From positions 294,251 through 358,250 of the forward strand of contig NZ_JACKSJ010000062.1 in assembly GCF_025821665.1 (NCBI RefSeq): 64,000 bases of DNA. The letters run 5' to 3'. The notes beneath the pieces are model-generated. The model did no database searches. It saw nothing but the letters and a program-made list of their open reading frames with translations, and had not been told where the DNA came from. The position numbers were made by a program, and so were the translations under genes. How positions within the stretch are numbered: position 1 is the stretch's first letter; every line of letters starts with the position of its first letter. Below are positions 34,155 through 43,188 of the stretch, piece after piece. Source of the stretch: [Mycobacterium] manitobense (GTDB taxonomy: Bacteria; Actinomycetota; Actinomycetes; Mycobacteriales; Mycobacteriaceae).

Positions 34155-36344
34155 ATGCTCGACGCCATAGCCCGGGCGGTCATCGCCGCACCCAGACGTG
34201 TGCTCGCGGTGGCCGTCACGGTGATGGCGTTCGCCGGCGTCCTCGGCGCACCGGTCGGCTCGATGCTGTCGGTCGTCGGATTCAGTGATCCCGGTGCGGA
34301 ATCCAGCCGTGCCAACCGGATACTCGTCGACGATCTCGGCCAGGGTTACGTCCCGCTCTACCTCCTCGTCGAAGCCCCAGGACCGGTCTCGGCGCCGCAG
34401 GCACGGGCGGTGATCGACGATGTGGTCGCCGACCTGCGGCGGGCCGACGAGGTGGCGCGGGTGAACTCCCCCTTCGAGGTGCCCGATCCCGTCGCGGCCG
34501 GGCTCGTCAGCCGGGACGGCCGTTCGGCGCTGCTCGTCGCGTTCCTCGACGGAGACGAGAGCGAGGGACTCGCCAACGCACCGGCCGTGCAGGAGCGGTT
34601 CGCCGGGGATCTCGGCGCCGGGATCACGGTCTCGGTGGGCGGACCGGGCGCCGTGTCCGCGCAGATCGCCGAACAGAGCCGCAGCGACCTGACGCTCAGC
34701 GAGGCGATCGTGCTGCCGCTGAGCTTCCTGGTGTTGATCTGGGTTTTCGGTGGTGTGATCGCCGCACTGATCCCGCTCGCGGTGGGGGCGTTCGCGATCG
34801 TCGGAACGACTGCCGTGCTCCGCGGACTGGCCGAGATCACCGAGGTGTCGATCTTCGCCATGAATCTCGCGGTGGCACTGGGACTCGCCCTCGCGATCGA
34901 CTACTCGCTGCTCCTCGTGAGCCGCTACCGGGAGGAGATAGCGTCCGGGCTCGAGCCACCCGAAGCCGTCCGGCGGACCCTGCGCACCGCGGGCCGTACG
35001 GTCGTCTTCTCCGCGGTCACCGTGGCGCTCGGGTTGGCGACGATGGCCGCTTTCCCCATGAGTTTCCTGAGGTCGTTCGCCTACGGGGCGGTCTCGGTGG
35101 TGGCGCTCGCGGCGGTGGCCGCACTGGTGCTGGCGCCTGCGGCGATCCTGTTGTCCGCAGGCCGGATCGGCAAGGCCGGCCGACGCGGCCCGCTCACCGA
35201 GAGCCGCTGGTATTCCTGGACGCTCGCGGTGATGCGCCGGCCGAGAACGGCTGCCGCCACGGCGGTGATCCCGTTGATCCTCGTCGGCTTACCGTTTCTC
35301 GGCGTCGAATTCGGTTTCCCCGACGATCGCATCCTGCCGACGTCGACCGAGGCGCGTCAGGTCGGCGATCGTATTCGCGCCGACTTCACGCAGGAGGCCG
35401 GGGCGGCGACCGCGATCGTGATCACCGGCGTCGACGGCGTCGACGCCGGACTGCTCGACGCCTATGCCGCCGAGCTGTCCCGGGTGCCGGGCGTGGCAAC
35501 GGTTTCCGCGCCGCGGGCGATCTATGCACGCGGGGCACCGGTGGCGCCTCCTCTGAAGGCCGTCGAGCGTGCAGACGTCGCGCTGATCACCGTCAGCTCG
35601 GCGGCCTCGCCGTACTCCCCTGAATCGAAGGCGGTGCTCGAGGAGCTGCGGGCCGTGCCGAAACCGGCCGGCGCCGGCGTGCTGTTCACCGGCGCCGAGC
35701 AGTCCAACCACGATGCGGTGCAGTCGATCGAGTCGAAATTGCCGCTCATGCTGGCGCTCATCGCGGTGGTGATGTTCGTGCTGCTGTTCGCCCTCAGCGG
35801 GAGCCTGGTCATACCGCTGAAGGCGTTGGTGCTCAATGTGTTGTCGCTGACGGCAACCTTCGGAGCGATGGTGTGGATCTTCCAGGACGGACACCTGGGC
35901 GGCCTCGGAACGACGGCTACGGGGACGCTGCAGGCGAACATGCCGGTGCTGATGTTCTGCATCACCTTCGGTCTCTCGATGGACTACGAGGTGTTCCTGA
36001 TCTCCCGGATCCGGGAGTTCTGGTTGGCCTCCGATCGTACGGACGCCGCGAACACCGAGTCGGTGGCGCTGGGGCTGGCGAGCACCGGGCGGATCGTCAC
36101 CGCCGCGGCGTTGATCATGGCGATCACGTTCGCCGGCCTGATCGCGTCGCAGGTGGCGATGCTGCGCTTCTTCGGACTGGGACTGACGGTCGCGGTGCTG
36201 GTGGACGCGACGGTGATCAGATCGGTGCTGCTGCCGTCGGTGATGGTGCTCCTGGGTCGGTGGAACTGGTGGGCGCCAGCACCATTGGCACGTCTGCACA
36301 CGAGACTCATCGGCGCCGACGACCGACTGTCCAGGAGCGGGTGA
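34155..36344 (+). CDS. MMPL/RND-family transporter
   Basis: A 729-residue RND transporter of the MMPL type, with two repeats each of one helix, a large outside domain and five helices. The membrane blocks carry family motifs (ALGLALAIDYSLLLVSRYREE and the second-half TFGLSMDYEVFLISRIREFW) with the acidic and Tyr residues that couple proton flow. Start ATG 34155 has GAAAGGA before it. MMPL proteins export lipids or siderophores. The two external domains are shorter than in the large MmpL lipid exporters, so it belongs to the compact group. It lies between a P450 and a WS/DGAT gene, consistent with export of a modified lipid. Confidence 0.92.
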   Translation: MLDAIARAVIAAPRRVLAVAVTVMAFAGVLGAPVGSMLSVVGFSDPGAESSRANRILVDDLGQGYVPLYLLVEAPGPVSAPQARAVIDDVVADLRRADEVARVNSPFEVPDPVAAGLVSRDGRSALLVAFLDGDESEGLANAPAVQERFAGDLGAGITVSVGGPGAVSAQIAEQSRSDLTLSEAIVLPLSFLVLIWVFGGVIAALIPLAVGAFAIVGTTAVLRGLAEITEVSIFAMNLAVALGLALAIDYSLLLVSRYREEIASGLEPPEAVRRTLRTAGRTVVFSAVTVALGLATMAAFPMSFLRSFAYGAVSVVALAAVAALVLAPAAILLSAGRIGKAGRRGPLTESRWYSWTLAVMRRPRTAAATAVIPLILVGLPFLGVEFGFPDDRILPTSTEARQVGDRIRADFTQEAGAATAIVITGVDGVDAGLLDAYAAELSRVPGVATVSAPRAIYARGAPVAPPLKAVERADVALITVSSAASPYSPESKAVLEELRAVPKPAGAGVLFTGAEQSNHDAVQSIESKLPLMLALIAVVMFVLLFALSGSLVIPLKALVLNVLSLTATFGAMVWIFQDGHLGGLGTTATGTLQANMPVLMFCITFGLSMDYEVFLISRIREFWLASDRTDAANTESVALGLASTGRIVTAAALIMAITFAGLIASQVAMLRFFGLGLTVAVLVDATVIRSVLLPSVMVLLGRWNWWAPAPLARLHTRLIGADDRLSRSG

Positions 36345-36441
36345 TGCCTACCGGTTCACCGCCGGCTGCGGTAGATTTCAAGAGAGTGCCGTTCTCGTAT
36401 CGGCAGAATCTCGTTCTTCACGGTGATCCGGGGGTGTCGAC

Positions 36442-37860
36442 GTGACCATTCAACGACTCAGCGGTTTCGACACCAGCCTCTTGCGACTGGAGACCGCCGC
36501 CGAGCCCATGACGATCTCGGTGATCCTGGAGCTCGACACGTCGACCATGCCGCGCGGATACCGCTTCGAGACCTTCCGCGAAGACCTGCTCGAGCACATC
36601 GGAGCGGTGCCCGAGTTCCGGACGATGCTCTCCGACCGCCGAACGGACCTGGGCAACCCATTGTGGGTGCAGGACCGCGACTTCGACGTCGACCGGCACC
36701 TGCACCGCGTCGAACTGCCGGCGCCCGGCGGACGGCACGAGTTGTCGGAGCTGGTGTCACGGCTCGTCGCCGTGCCGCTCGACCGCACGAGGCCGCTGTG
36801 GGAGATGTGGATGATCGAGGGCCTGTCGGACTCGGCCTTCGGCACGGACGGGCGCATCGCCGTGCTGACGAAGATCCACCACAGCATGCTGGACGGTTCC
36901 GGTAGTCGCGATCTGTTCTCCCGGCTGCTCGGCACCGATCCCGATCCCTCGCCGCCCGCCCCGGTGCCGGATGCGGCTCCCCCGAGCCGCACGGCGATCG
37001 CCCGGGACGGCCTGGCGCGCATCGGCCGTCGCATCCGGCACTTCTTCACGGCGGTGCTGCCGGCGAGTGCGACGGCACTGGTCAAGGTGGTCCGCCGGAC
37101 CGCCACCGGGCGCGGCACCACCGGCGTCCTCAGCGCGCCGCGAACGCCGTTCAACGGCGACATCACCACGCGCCGCGCCGTCGCGTACACCGGGCTGAGT
37201 CTCGATGACGTCAAGGCTGTGAAGAACGCGTTCGGAGTGAAGGTCAACGACGTGGTGCTCGCGGTGGTGTCGGGTGCGATCCGTCGCTATCTGGTGGATC
37301 GCGACGCGCTCCCGGAGGAGGCGCTGGTCGCGATGATCCCCATCGGGGTCGTCGACGAGTCGGACCTGTCGGGCGGCAACAACATGTCGGTGATGTTCTC
37401 CAGCCTGCACACCCACGTGGAGGACCCGGTGCAGCGGCTGCTGGCGGTCGCCGCGGCGACTGCGCGCGCCAAAGAGGCCAGTGCCGACATCGTCGGCACG
37501 CTGGTGCGGGACTGGGCCGAGTGCGCCCCGGGCCTCATGGGTGCGGTGACGTGGCTGTACGCCCGCTCGGGGCTCAGCGGCCGCCGGCCGTGGTTCAACC
37601 TGTCGCTGTCCAACGTCATCGGCGCGCTGGAGCAGTCCTACCTGCTTGGGGCGACGGTGCGCCGGATCTATCCACTCGGACCGGTCCTGAACGGAGTCGG
37701 CCTGAACGTCTCGGTGGGCACCTACTACGGACACTTCGACGTGGGACTGGTGGCGTGCGCCGACCTGCTGCCCGACGTCTGGGAGCTGGCTGACGGCCTC
37801 CCGGTTGCGCTCGCCGAACTACTATCTGCTGCCGACGAACTCACTGCGAAGAGCTCTTAG
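36442..37860 (+). CDS. Wax ester synthase / diacylglycerol acyltransferase (WS/DGAT)
   Basis: A 472-residue acyltransferase of the mycobacterial Tgs/WS-DGAT family, which transfers acyl groups from acyl-CoA to a fatty alcohol, diacylglycerol or other hydroxyl lipid. The catalytic HHxxxDG motif is at 146-152 (HHSMLDG). The C-terminal half has the NNMSVMFSSLHT segment and the conserved LSLSNVIG-type strand with LGATVRRIYPLGPVLNGVGLNVSVGTY. It starts with GTG 36442 downstream of the MMPL gene and ends converging on the COQ4-like gene. Mycobacteria carry many paralogs; substrate choice cannot be read here. Confidence 0.92.
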   Translation: MTIQRLSGFDTSLLRLETAAEPMTISVILELDTSTMPRGYRFETFREDLLEHIGAVPEFRTMLSDRRTDLGNPLWVQDRDFDVDRHLHRVELPAPGGRHELSELVSRLVAVPLDRTRPLWEMWMIEGLSDSAFGTDGRIAVLTKIHHSMLDGSGSRDLFSRLLGTDPDPSPPAPVPDAAPPSRTAIARDGLARIGRRIRHFFTAVLPASATALVKVVRRTATGRGTTGVLSAPRTPFNGDITTRRAVAYTGLSLDDVKAVKNAFGVKVNDVVLAVVSGAIRRYLVDRDALPEEALVAMIPIGVVDESDLSGGNNMSVMFSSLHTHVEDPVQRLLAVAAATARAKEASADIVGTLVRDWAECAPGLMGAVTWLYARSGLSGRRPWFNLSLSNVIGALEQSYLLGATVRRIYPLGPVLNGVGLNVSVGTYYGHFDVGLVACADLLPDVWELADGLPVALAELLSAADELTAKSS

Positions 37861-37878
37861 GCCGCGCGGCCTTCGGCG

Positions 37879-38739
37879 TCAGGCGGAAACGGAGGCGCTC
37901 GGCACCGAGCCGGCGCGCGCCTCGGCGAGGATCTCGTCGTAGTCCCATCGCGTCGGCTTGGGCATCCCGATCGGGGTCCACTTCGTGAACCACCAACCGT
38001 TCGGATGAGCCTCCTCGGCGGGTGCGATCCCCAGCTGCGCCCGCACCTCGTCGAGAGGCTTGTCGAGCAGCTCCTCCCACGGTGCCGCCACGATGAGGTC
38101 GGCGCGGCTTCCCCGCTCGAGTGCCTCCCGGTAGACGCGCACCTTGTGTCGCATCGACGCGCCGGGGATGGTGATGGCCATCAGATAGCCGAGCTTCTTC
38201 AGCGGGCCCGCGGGTTCCATTTGCCCGCAGTGCAACCCGATGGTGGCGACCTCGCCGGCCATGTCCGGCCCGTAACCGCCGAGAACGTGGTGGATGTCGT
38301 GCAGGGCGGTGGTCCGCACCATGAGGTAGTAGAAGTCCTCGGACCAGTTGTACTTCTCGGCGAGCGGACGAATCACCTTGTTCTCCTGGAACACCCCGGC
38401 ATCGAGCCGGTTGGACCGGAGGAAGGTGCGGTATGCGTGACCGACAGTTCCGGGTGGCAGCGATGCCAGGTAGTCGTCGTCGCGCAGCACCGCAAGCAGG
38501 TCGGGCTTGTCCCGCAGCAGGATCCGGCCGGTGGGGTGCGAGCGCACCTGGTAGTACGACCGCGCGTACTGAGCCGCCTCCATGGCGAGGTAGGCGACGT
38601 AGACCTGGTCGATGTGATGACCGGTCAGGATGAAGCCGCGCCAGCACTTCAGGACTGTCAGCCAGCTCTTCTGGTCCGGCACGATCCCGTCGGGATTCGA
38701 ATACTCGTCAGCGCGCGCAGCGGCCTCGGTCGACGACAT
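37879..38739 (-). CDS. COQ4-family protein
   Basis: A 286-residue protein with the hallmark zinc motif of the COQ4 family, HDxxH-x11-E: H147, D148, H151 and E163 (HDIHHVLGGYGPDMAGE). The flanking helices (LLRDKPDLLAVLRDDDYLASLPPGTVGHAY) also fit the family. In ubiquinone makers COQ4 acts on the aromatic ring of quinone intermediates. Mycobacteria make menaquinone instead, so the substrate must differ. ATG 38739 follows GGAGGGACG; the longer frame to 38898 was rejected. It lies about 200 bases downstream of a P450 on the same strand and may share its pathway. Confidence 0.85.
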   Translation of the reverse strand: MSSTEAAARADEYSNPDGIVPDQKSWLTVLKCWRGFILTGHHIDQVYVAYLAMEAAQYARSYYQVRSHPTGRILLRDKPDLLAVLRDDDYLASLPPGTVGHAYRTFLRSNRLDAGVFQENKVIRPLAEKYNWSEDFYYLMVRTTALHDIHHVLGGYGPDMAGEVATIGLHCGQMEPAGPLKKLGYLMAITIPGASMRHKVRVYREALERGSRADLIVAAPWEELLDKPLDEVRAQLGIAPAEEAHPNGWWFTKWTPIGMPKPTRWDYDEILAEARAGSVPSASVSA

Positions 38740-38940
38740 CAAACGTCCCTCCCCGGATTTGCGATGTTCACCGACCCTACAGCGGTGACCACTCCCCCGC
38801 CAAGGTTTTGCCGGCGCGGAAGCCTGCGCGTAATTAATAGCCACACTGGTCAATTCGCGATTCTCGGGCCTGAACGATGCGGGGACGAGCGGATTCACGA
38901 CAACGCTTACGGCAGGGGCTACCGTGAGACCGACGACGGC

Positions 38941-40206
38941 CTATGCCCACAGCGCCGCGGCCGCGGCCGGACCGGCTTCGGCAATTGCGTCGGTGGACCG
39001 CTCGCCCGGGGTGAACACCACCGGGATGCGGCGGTATCCGCGGGTGATCGAGTTCCCGTGGAAGTCGGCTGCGTCGCCGGGAGCGAGCGAGAGTTCGGGC
39101 ATCCGTCGCAACGCCTGCTCGACGCCGATGCGGAACTCCAGCCGCGCGAGATTGGAGCCCAGACAACGGTGCACACCCGCACCGAAGCCGAGGTGCCGGT
39201 TCGCCGTGCGATCCAGCAGGCAGCGGTCCGGCTCCGGGAAGGCGTCGCCGTCCCGATTGGCTGACGCGTAATTGACCACAACCGACTCTCCGGGATGGAA
39301 CGTGTGCCCGCTGACTTCGACTTCCTTCGTGACGGTCCGCGGGATGCCGTGGATGGAGCCGGCGAATCGGAGGAACTCCTCGATGGCCTTCGGCATCAGG
39401 TCGGGTTCGCCGATCAGCCGATCGCGATCCCCGTGATGCGCGGCGAGGTGATGGAACGCGTATGACATCGCGTTCGCCGTCGTCTCCAGCCCTGCCTGGA
39501 CCAGCAACATCGCGTTGGAGACGACATCCTCGAAACGAAGTCTCTCGCCGTCGATCTCGGCGCTGAGGAGGACGTCGATCATGTCGTCCCGCGGTGTCTG
39601 GGTGGTGCGCAGCGACACCGCATCGTGGATGTGCTGATAGAGACCGCCCCACGCCGTCATCCGATCCTGCTCGGTCACACCGTTCAAGGCGCGGTCGGCC
39701 AGTTGCAGACACAGTGGGACATCGTCGACGGGCATGCCGAGTAGGTACTTGAAGAAGACGATCCCGGGCTGCCGCCAGGCGATCTGCGCCAGGTCGCCCT
39801 CCCCCGCCTCGATGAACTCGTCGATCAGCAGGTCGGTCTCGGCGCGGATCTGCGGGCTCAGCGCCTTCATCCGCGCCGGTGAGAAGTAGGGGTTCAGAAC
39901 CCGGCGGAACTTCTGCTGCCGTGGCGGATCGAGGGTGATGACGAGGTCGCCGGCGAGATGCTCGGCGCCCTCCGGAGTCGGATTGCTCGAGAAGTGTTCC
40001 CAGTCCTGCAGGATCTGATGACATTCCCGGTAACGCACGGCGACCCAGGCGCCGCCCGGCGACGGCGCGAGGAACGGCGTGTCGGTGTGGGCGAAGGGGC
40101 CGTTGCGGCGCATGACGGCGTACACGTCGTAGAGGAACCCGTCGTCCTGGAAGTCGTCGTGCCGAAGGTCCCAGTCGGCGGCATGCGATTCCGGCGGCTT
40201 CGGCAC
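38941..40206 (-). CDS. Cytochrome P450
   Basis: A 421-residue P450 distinct from the one at 32901. It has the I-helix AMLLVQAGLETTANAMSYAF, K-helix AIEEFLRFAGS and haem loop GFGAGVHRCLGSNLARLEF with the Cys ligand. The frame is open to 40242, but GTG 40206 has AGGAG 8 bases upstream and gives the natural start MPKPPESHAADWD. Its promoter region holds a perfect palindrome TGACTATAGTCA at 40293-40304 that contains a good -10 (TATAGT), so it is probably repressed by a dimeric regulator not encoded next to it. The COQ4-like gene follows. Substrate unknown. Confidence 0.92.
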   Translation of the reverse strand: MPKPPESHAADWDLRHDDFQDDGFLYDVYAVMRRNGPFAHTDTPFLAPSPGGAWVAVRYRECHQILQDWEHFSSNPTPEGAEHLAGDLVITLDPPRQQKFRRVLNPYFSPARMKALSPQIRAETDLLIDEFIEAGEGDLAQIAWRQPGIVFFKYLLGMPVDDVPLCLQLADRALNGVTEQDRMTAWGGLYQHIHDAVSLRTTQTPRDDMIDVLLSAEIDGERLRFEDVVSNAMLLVQAGLETTANAMSYAFHHLAAHHGDRDRLIGEPDLMPKAIEEFLRFAGSIHGIPRTVTKEVEVSGHTFHPGESVVVNYASANRDGDAFPEPDRCLLDRTANRHLGFGAGVHRCLGSNLARLEFRIGVEQALRRMPELSLAPGDAADFHGNSITRGYRRIPVVFTPGERSTDAIAEAGPAAAAALWA

Positions 40207-40292
40207 GTTTGCAACTCCTACCTGTGTCCGGCCGTGCGGCATCGTCGTCGCCGTCTCCCGGCAAGTACGACAGAGCTACGGCTCCCTCTCAC

Positions 40293-40304
40293 TGACTATA
40301 GTCA
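40293..40304. promoter_or_regulatory. Perfect palindrome overlapping P450 -10 box
   Basis: TGACTATAGTCA is fully self-complementary over 12 bases. Read on the minus strand, TATAGT is a near-consensus -10 for the P450 gene, whose GTG is 87 bases downstream. A dimeric repressor, TetR- or MarR-type, would fit. No -35 is obvious. Confidence 0.6.
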
Positions 40305-40472
40305 TTGAAACAGCCGTCACGGAACCTCTCGTCACGGTCCGAGTTGCTGCCCAGCGCGATTCGGCCGTCCACCGCCGCGCTTTAGGTTTCGATGACCCCA
40401 GTCAGCAAAGTGCCTCCCTGCACGAATCCGGCGCCGGGACCAGCTGTGACGTTCACGACAGAACGGGCGTAC

Positions 40473-40488
40473 CTTACTCTGGAGTAAG
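40473..40488. promoter_or_regulatory. Palindrome upstream of fadE24
   Basis: CTTACTC-TG-GAGTAAG has perfect 7-base arms with a 2-base centre. Its right arm overlaps TAAGAT (40485-40490), a possible -10 for fadE24, whose ATG is at 40529. A repressor controlling the fadE24-fadE23 pair is inferred. I cannot name the regulator from sequence alone. Confidence 0.6.
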
Positions 40489-40528
40489 ATACGGTCGCAG
40501 GTACCGCCCGACGAAGTGAGGCTGTCGT

Positions 40529-41929
40529 ATGACCAACACCCTGCCGTCCAAGAACGGCTCAGAGCCGAAGCGTCCACGGCGCTCCGGACGTGAGAGCGCC
40601 ATCGGCCTGCAACGCCCCAAGCGGACGGCGACCTCGGTCGGGTTGGCCCTGGTCACGCCCCTCGTCGGCCAGGAGTTCCTGGACCGGCACGGGCTGCGTG
40701 ATCCGCTCAATCGCGGCCTGCGCTACGGCGTGCGGACGGCGTTCTCGGCACTCGGCGCCTCCACCCGCCAGTTCAACCGGGTGCAGGGTCTCGGCAAGCC
40801 GCCGACGCGACTGAAGCCGAGCGGCGCGGATTACTTCGACCTCACGCCCGACGACGACCAGAAGATGATCGTCGAGACCGTGGCGGAGTTCGCCGAGGAA
40901 ATCCTCCGCCCGGCCGCGCACGACGCCGACGCCGACGCGGCGTACCCGGCGGATCTCATCGCCAAGGCCGCTGAACTCGGCATCACCGCCGTCAACGTGC
41001 CCGAGGATTTCGATGGCATCGCCGAGCACCGCGGCACCGTCACCAACGCGCTCGTCGCCGAAGCCCTCGCATACGGCGACATGGGACTGGCGCTGCCGAT
41101 CCTGGCCCCCGGCGGAGTCGCGTCCGCACTGACCCACTGGGGCAGCGCCGACCAGCAGGCCACTTACCTCAAGGAGTTCGCCGGCGAGAACGTGCCGCAG
41201 GCGTGTGTCGCGATCGCCGAACCGCATGCGCTGTTCGACCCGACCGCCTTGAGGACCACCGCGGTGCGCACCCCGAGCGGCTACCGGCTGAACGGAGTGA
41301 AATCCCTGGTGCCTGCCGCGGCCGACGCCGAACTGTTCGTCATCGGTGCTCAACTCAACGGCAAGCCCGCCCTCTTCATCGTCGAGTCGGCCTCCGAAGG
41401 GCTGACGGTCAAGGCCGACCCGAGCATGGGCATCCGCGCCGCCGCGCTCGGCCGTGTCGAACTCGACAACGTCGCGGTCCCGCTTGGCAACCGTCTCGGC
41501 GAGGACCAGGCCACCGATGCGGACTACTCGGAGGCCATCGCTCTGGCCCGATTGGGCTGGGCCGCACTGGCCGTCGGCACATCGCACGCCGTGCTCGACT
41601 ACGTCGTGCCCTACGTCAAAGAACGTGAGGCCTTCGGTGAGCCGATCGCGCACCGGCAGTCGGTGGCATTCATGTGCGCGAACATCGCCATCGAACTCGA
41701 CGGGCTACGGCTCATCACCTGGCGCGGCGCCGCACGCGCCGAACAGGGCCTGTCCTTCGCCCGTGAGGCGGCACTGGCCAAGAAGTTCGGCACCGACAAG
41801 GGCATGCAGATCGGCCTCGACGGCGTCCAGCTGCTGGGCGGTCACGGATTCACCAAGGAGCATCCGGTGGAACGCTGGTATCGCGACCTTCGTGCGCTCG
41901 GCGTCGCCGAGGGCGTCGTCGTCCTGTAA
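40529..41929 (+). CDS. fadE24: Acyl-CoA dehydrogenase FadE24
   Basis: A 466-residue acyl-CoA dehydrogenase, FAD-dependent, for the alpha,beta-desaturation of acyl-CoA in beta-oxidation. An unusual N-terminal extension of about 100 residues (basic, NRGLRYGVRTAFSALG) precedes the dehydrogenase domain (PDDDQKMIVETVAEFAEE). The middle and C-terminal domains follow (AIAEPHALFDP, QLLGGHGFTKEHPVERWYRDLR). The C-terminal active-site region ends VAEGVVVL, unlike the usual EGTxQIQ, so the catalytic Glu may be supplied by the partner. Position and pairing match Rv3139. FadE23 begins 34 bases downstream; a palindrome at 40473-40488 may control both. Confidence 0.9.
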   Translation: MTNTLPSKNGSEPKRPRRSGRESAIGLQRPKRTATSVGLALVTPLVGQEFLDRHGLRDPLNRGLRYGVRTAFSALGASTRQFNRVQGLGKPPTRLKPSGADYFDLTPDDDQKMIVETVAEFAEEILRPAAHDADADAAYPADLIAKAAELGITAVNVPEDFDGIAEHRGTVTNALVAEALAYGDMGLALPILAPGGVASALTHWGSADQQATYLKEFAGENVPQACVAIAEPHALFDPTALRTTAVRTPSGYRLNGVKSLVPAAADAELFVIGAQLNGKPALFIVESASEGLTVKADPSMGIRAAALGRVELDNVAVPLGNRLGEDQATDADYSEAIALARLGWAALAVGTSHAVLDYVVPYVKEREAFGEPIAHRQSVAFMCANIAIELDGLRLITWRGAARAEQGLSFAREAALAKKFGTDKGMQIGLDGVQLLGGHGFTKEHPVERWYRDLRALGVAEGVVVL

Positions 41930-41963
41930 CGGCAACCTAGAGACCAGGAACGGAAACCCAGTC

Positions 41964-43178
41964 ATGGCAATCAATCTGGAAATGCCGAAGAAGTTGCAGG
42001 CCGTCATCGACATGGCCCACGAGGGCGCCGCCGAGATGCTGAGGCCGATCTCGCGCAAGTACGATCTCGCCGAGCACGCCTACCCGGTGGAGCTGGACAC
42101 CCTCGCCGACCTGTTCGAGGGCATCTCCGAGGCGAACACCATCTCCTTCGCCGGCGCCGAGGCGTTCCGCGATTCGAGCGGTGGCCCCAAGCAGAACGTC
42201 AACGGCGGGAACATGTCCGCGCTGGTGAACGCGCTGGAGGTCAGCTGGGGCGATGTGGCGTTGCTGCTGTCGGTGCCACGTCAGGGCCTGGGTAACGCCG
42301 CCATTTCCTCGGTGGCCTCGCCCGACCAGCTGGAGAAGCTGGGCAAGGACGTCTGGGCCGCGATGGCGATCACCGAGCCCGGCTTCGGATCGGACTCGGC
42401 GGCGGTGACCACCACCGCGGTGCTCGACGGCGACGAGTACGTGATCAACGGCGAGAAGATCTATGTCACCGCGGGTTCCCGCGCCACCCACATCGTGGTG
42501 TGGGCGACCCTGGACAAGTCACTGGGCCGGGCGGCGATCAAGTCGTTCATCGTCCCGCGTGAGCATCCGGGTGTCACGGTCGAGCGCCTCGAGCACAAGC
42601 TCGGCATCAAGGCCTCCGACACCGCGGCGATCCGCTTCGAGAACGCCCGGGTGCCGAAGGAGAACCTGCTCGGGGACCCCGAGATCCACGTCGACAAGGG
42701 GTTCGCGGGGGTGATGGAGACCTTCGACAACACCCGGCCGATCGTGGCCGCGATGGCCGTCGGAATCGCCCGCGCCGCGCTGGAGGATCTGCGCAAGATC
42801 CTCACCGACGCCGGGATCGAGATCTCTTACGACAAGCCCGCGCACGCACAGAGCGCCGCCGCCGCCGAGTTCCTGCGGATGGAGGCCGACTGGGAGGCCG
42901 GCTACCTGCTGACCGTGCGATCGGCGTGGCAGGCCGACAACGCCATCCCGAACTCGAAAGAGGCGTCGATGGGCAAGGCCAAGTCCGCCCGGGTGGCCAG
43001 CGACGTCACCCTCAAGGCCGTCGAGATGGCGGGCACCACGGGCTATTCCGAGGAGACACTGCTGGAGAAGTGGGCCCGCGACAGCAAGATTCTCGACATC
43101 TTCGAGGGCACCCAGCAGATCCAGCAGCTGGTCGTCGCGCGCCGGCTGCTCGGGCTGTCCTCCGCCGAGCTCAAGTAG
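41964..43178 (+). CDS. fadE23: Acyl-CoA dehydrogenase FadE23
   Basis: A 404-residue acyl-CoA dehydrogenase. FAD/substrate-binding stretches are AAMAITEPGFGSDSAAVTTTA and YVTAGSRATHIVVWATLD; the catalytic end is intact (KILDIFEGTQQIQQLVVARRLLG, with Glu in the EGTQQIQ motif). It begins MAINLEMPKKLQ at ATG 41964 close behind fadE24. The pair probably forms a heteromeric dehydrogenase, as other adjacent mycobacterial FadE pairs do; that is inference from gene pairing and the unequal active-site motifs. Orthologous by position to Rv3140. Confidence 0.92.
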   Translation: MAINLEMPKKLQAVIDMAHEGAAEMLRPISRKYDLAEHAYPVELDTLADLFEGISEANTISFAGAEAFRDSSGGPKQNVNGGNMSALVNALEVSWGDVALLLSVPRQGLGNAAISSVASPDQLEKLGKDVWAAMAITEPGFGSDSAAVTTTAVLDGDEYVINGEKIYVTAGSRATHIVVWATLDKSLGRAAIKSFIVPREHPGVTVERLEHKLGIKASDTAAIRFENARVPKENLLGDPEIHVDKGFAGVMETFDNTRPIVAAMAVGIARAALEDLRKILTDAGIEISYDKPAHAQSAAAAEFLRMEADWEAGYLLTVRSAWQADNAIPNSKEASMGKAKSARVASDVTLKAVEMAGTTGYSEETLLEKWARDSKILDIFEGTQQIQQLVVARRLLGLSSAELK

Positions 43179-43188
43179 TCCTGGACGG

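Larger units (their letters stand above)
40207..40528. other. 322-base divergent promoter region, P450 and fadE24
   Basis: This stretch has no gene. It separates the divergent P450 and fadE24 genes and holds two separate palindromes, TGACTATAGTCA (40293-40304) near the P450 and CTTACTC-TG-GAGTAAG (40473-40488) near fadE24. The middle 170 bases show nothing I can name. Confidence 0.7.

Noticed and set aside
37859..37872. Palindrome AGGCCGCGCGGCCT between convergent genes
   Set aside because: Short, GC-only and expected by chance at this base composition; too tight a loop to call a terminator with confidence.
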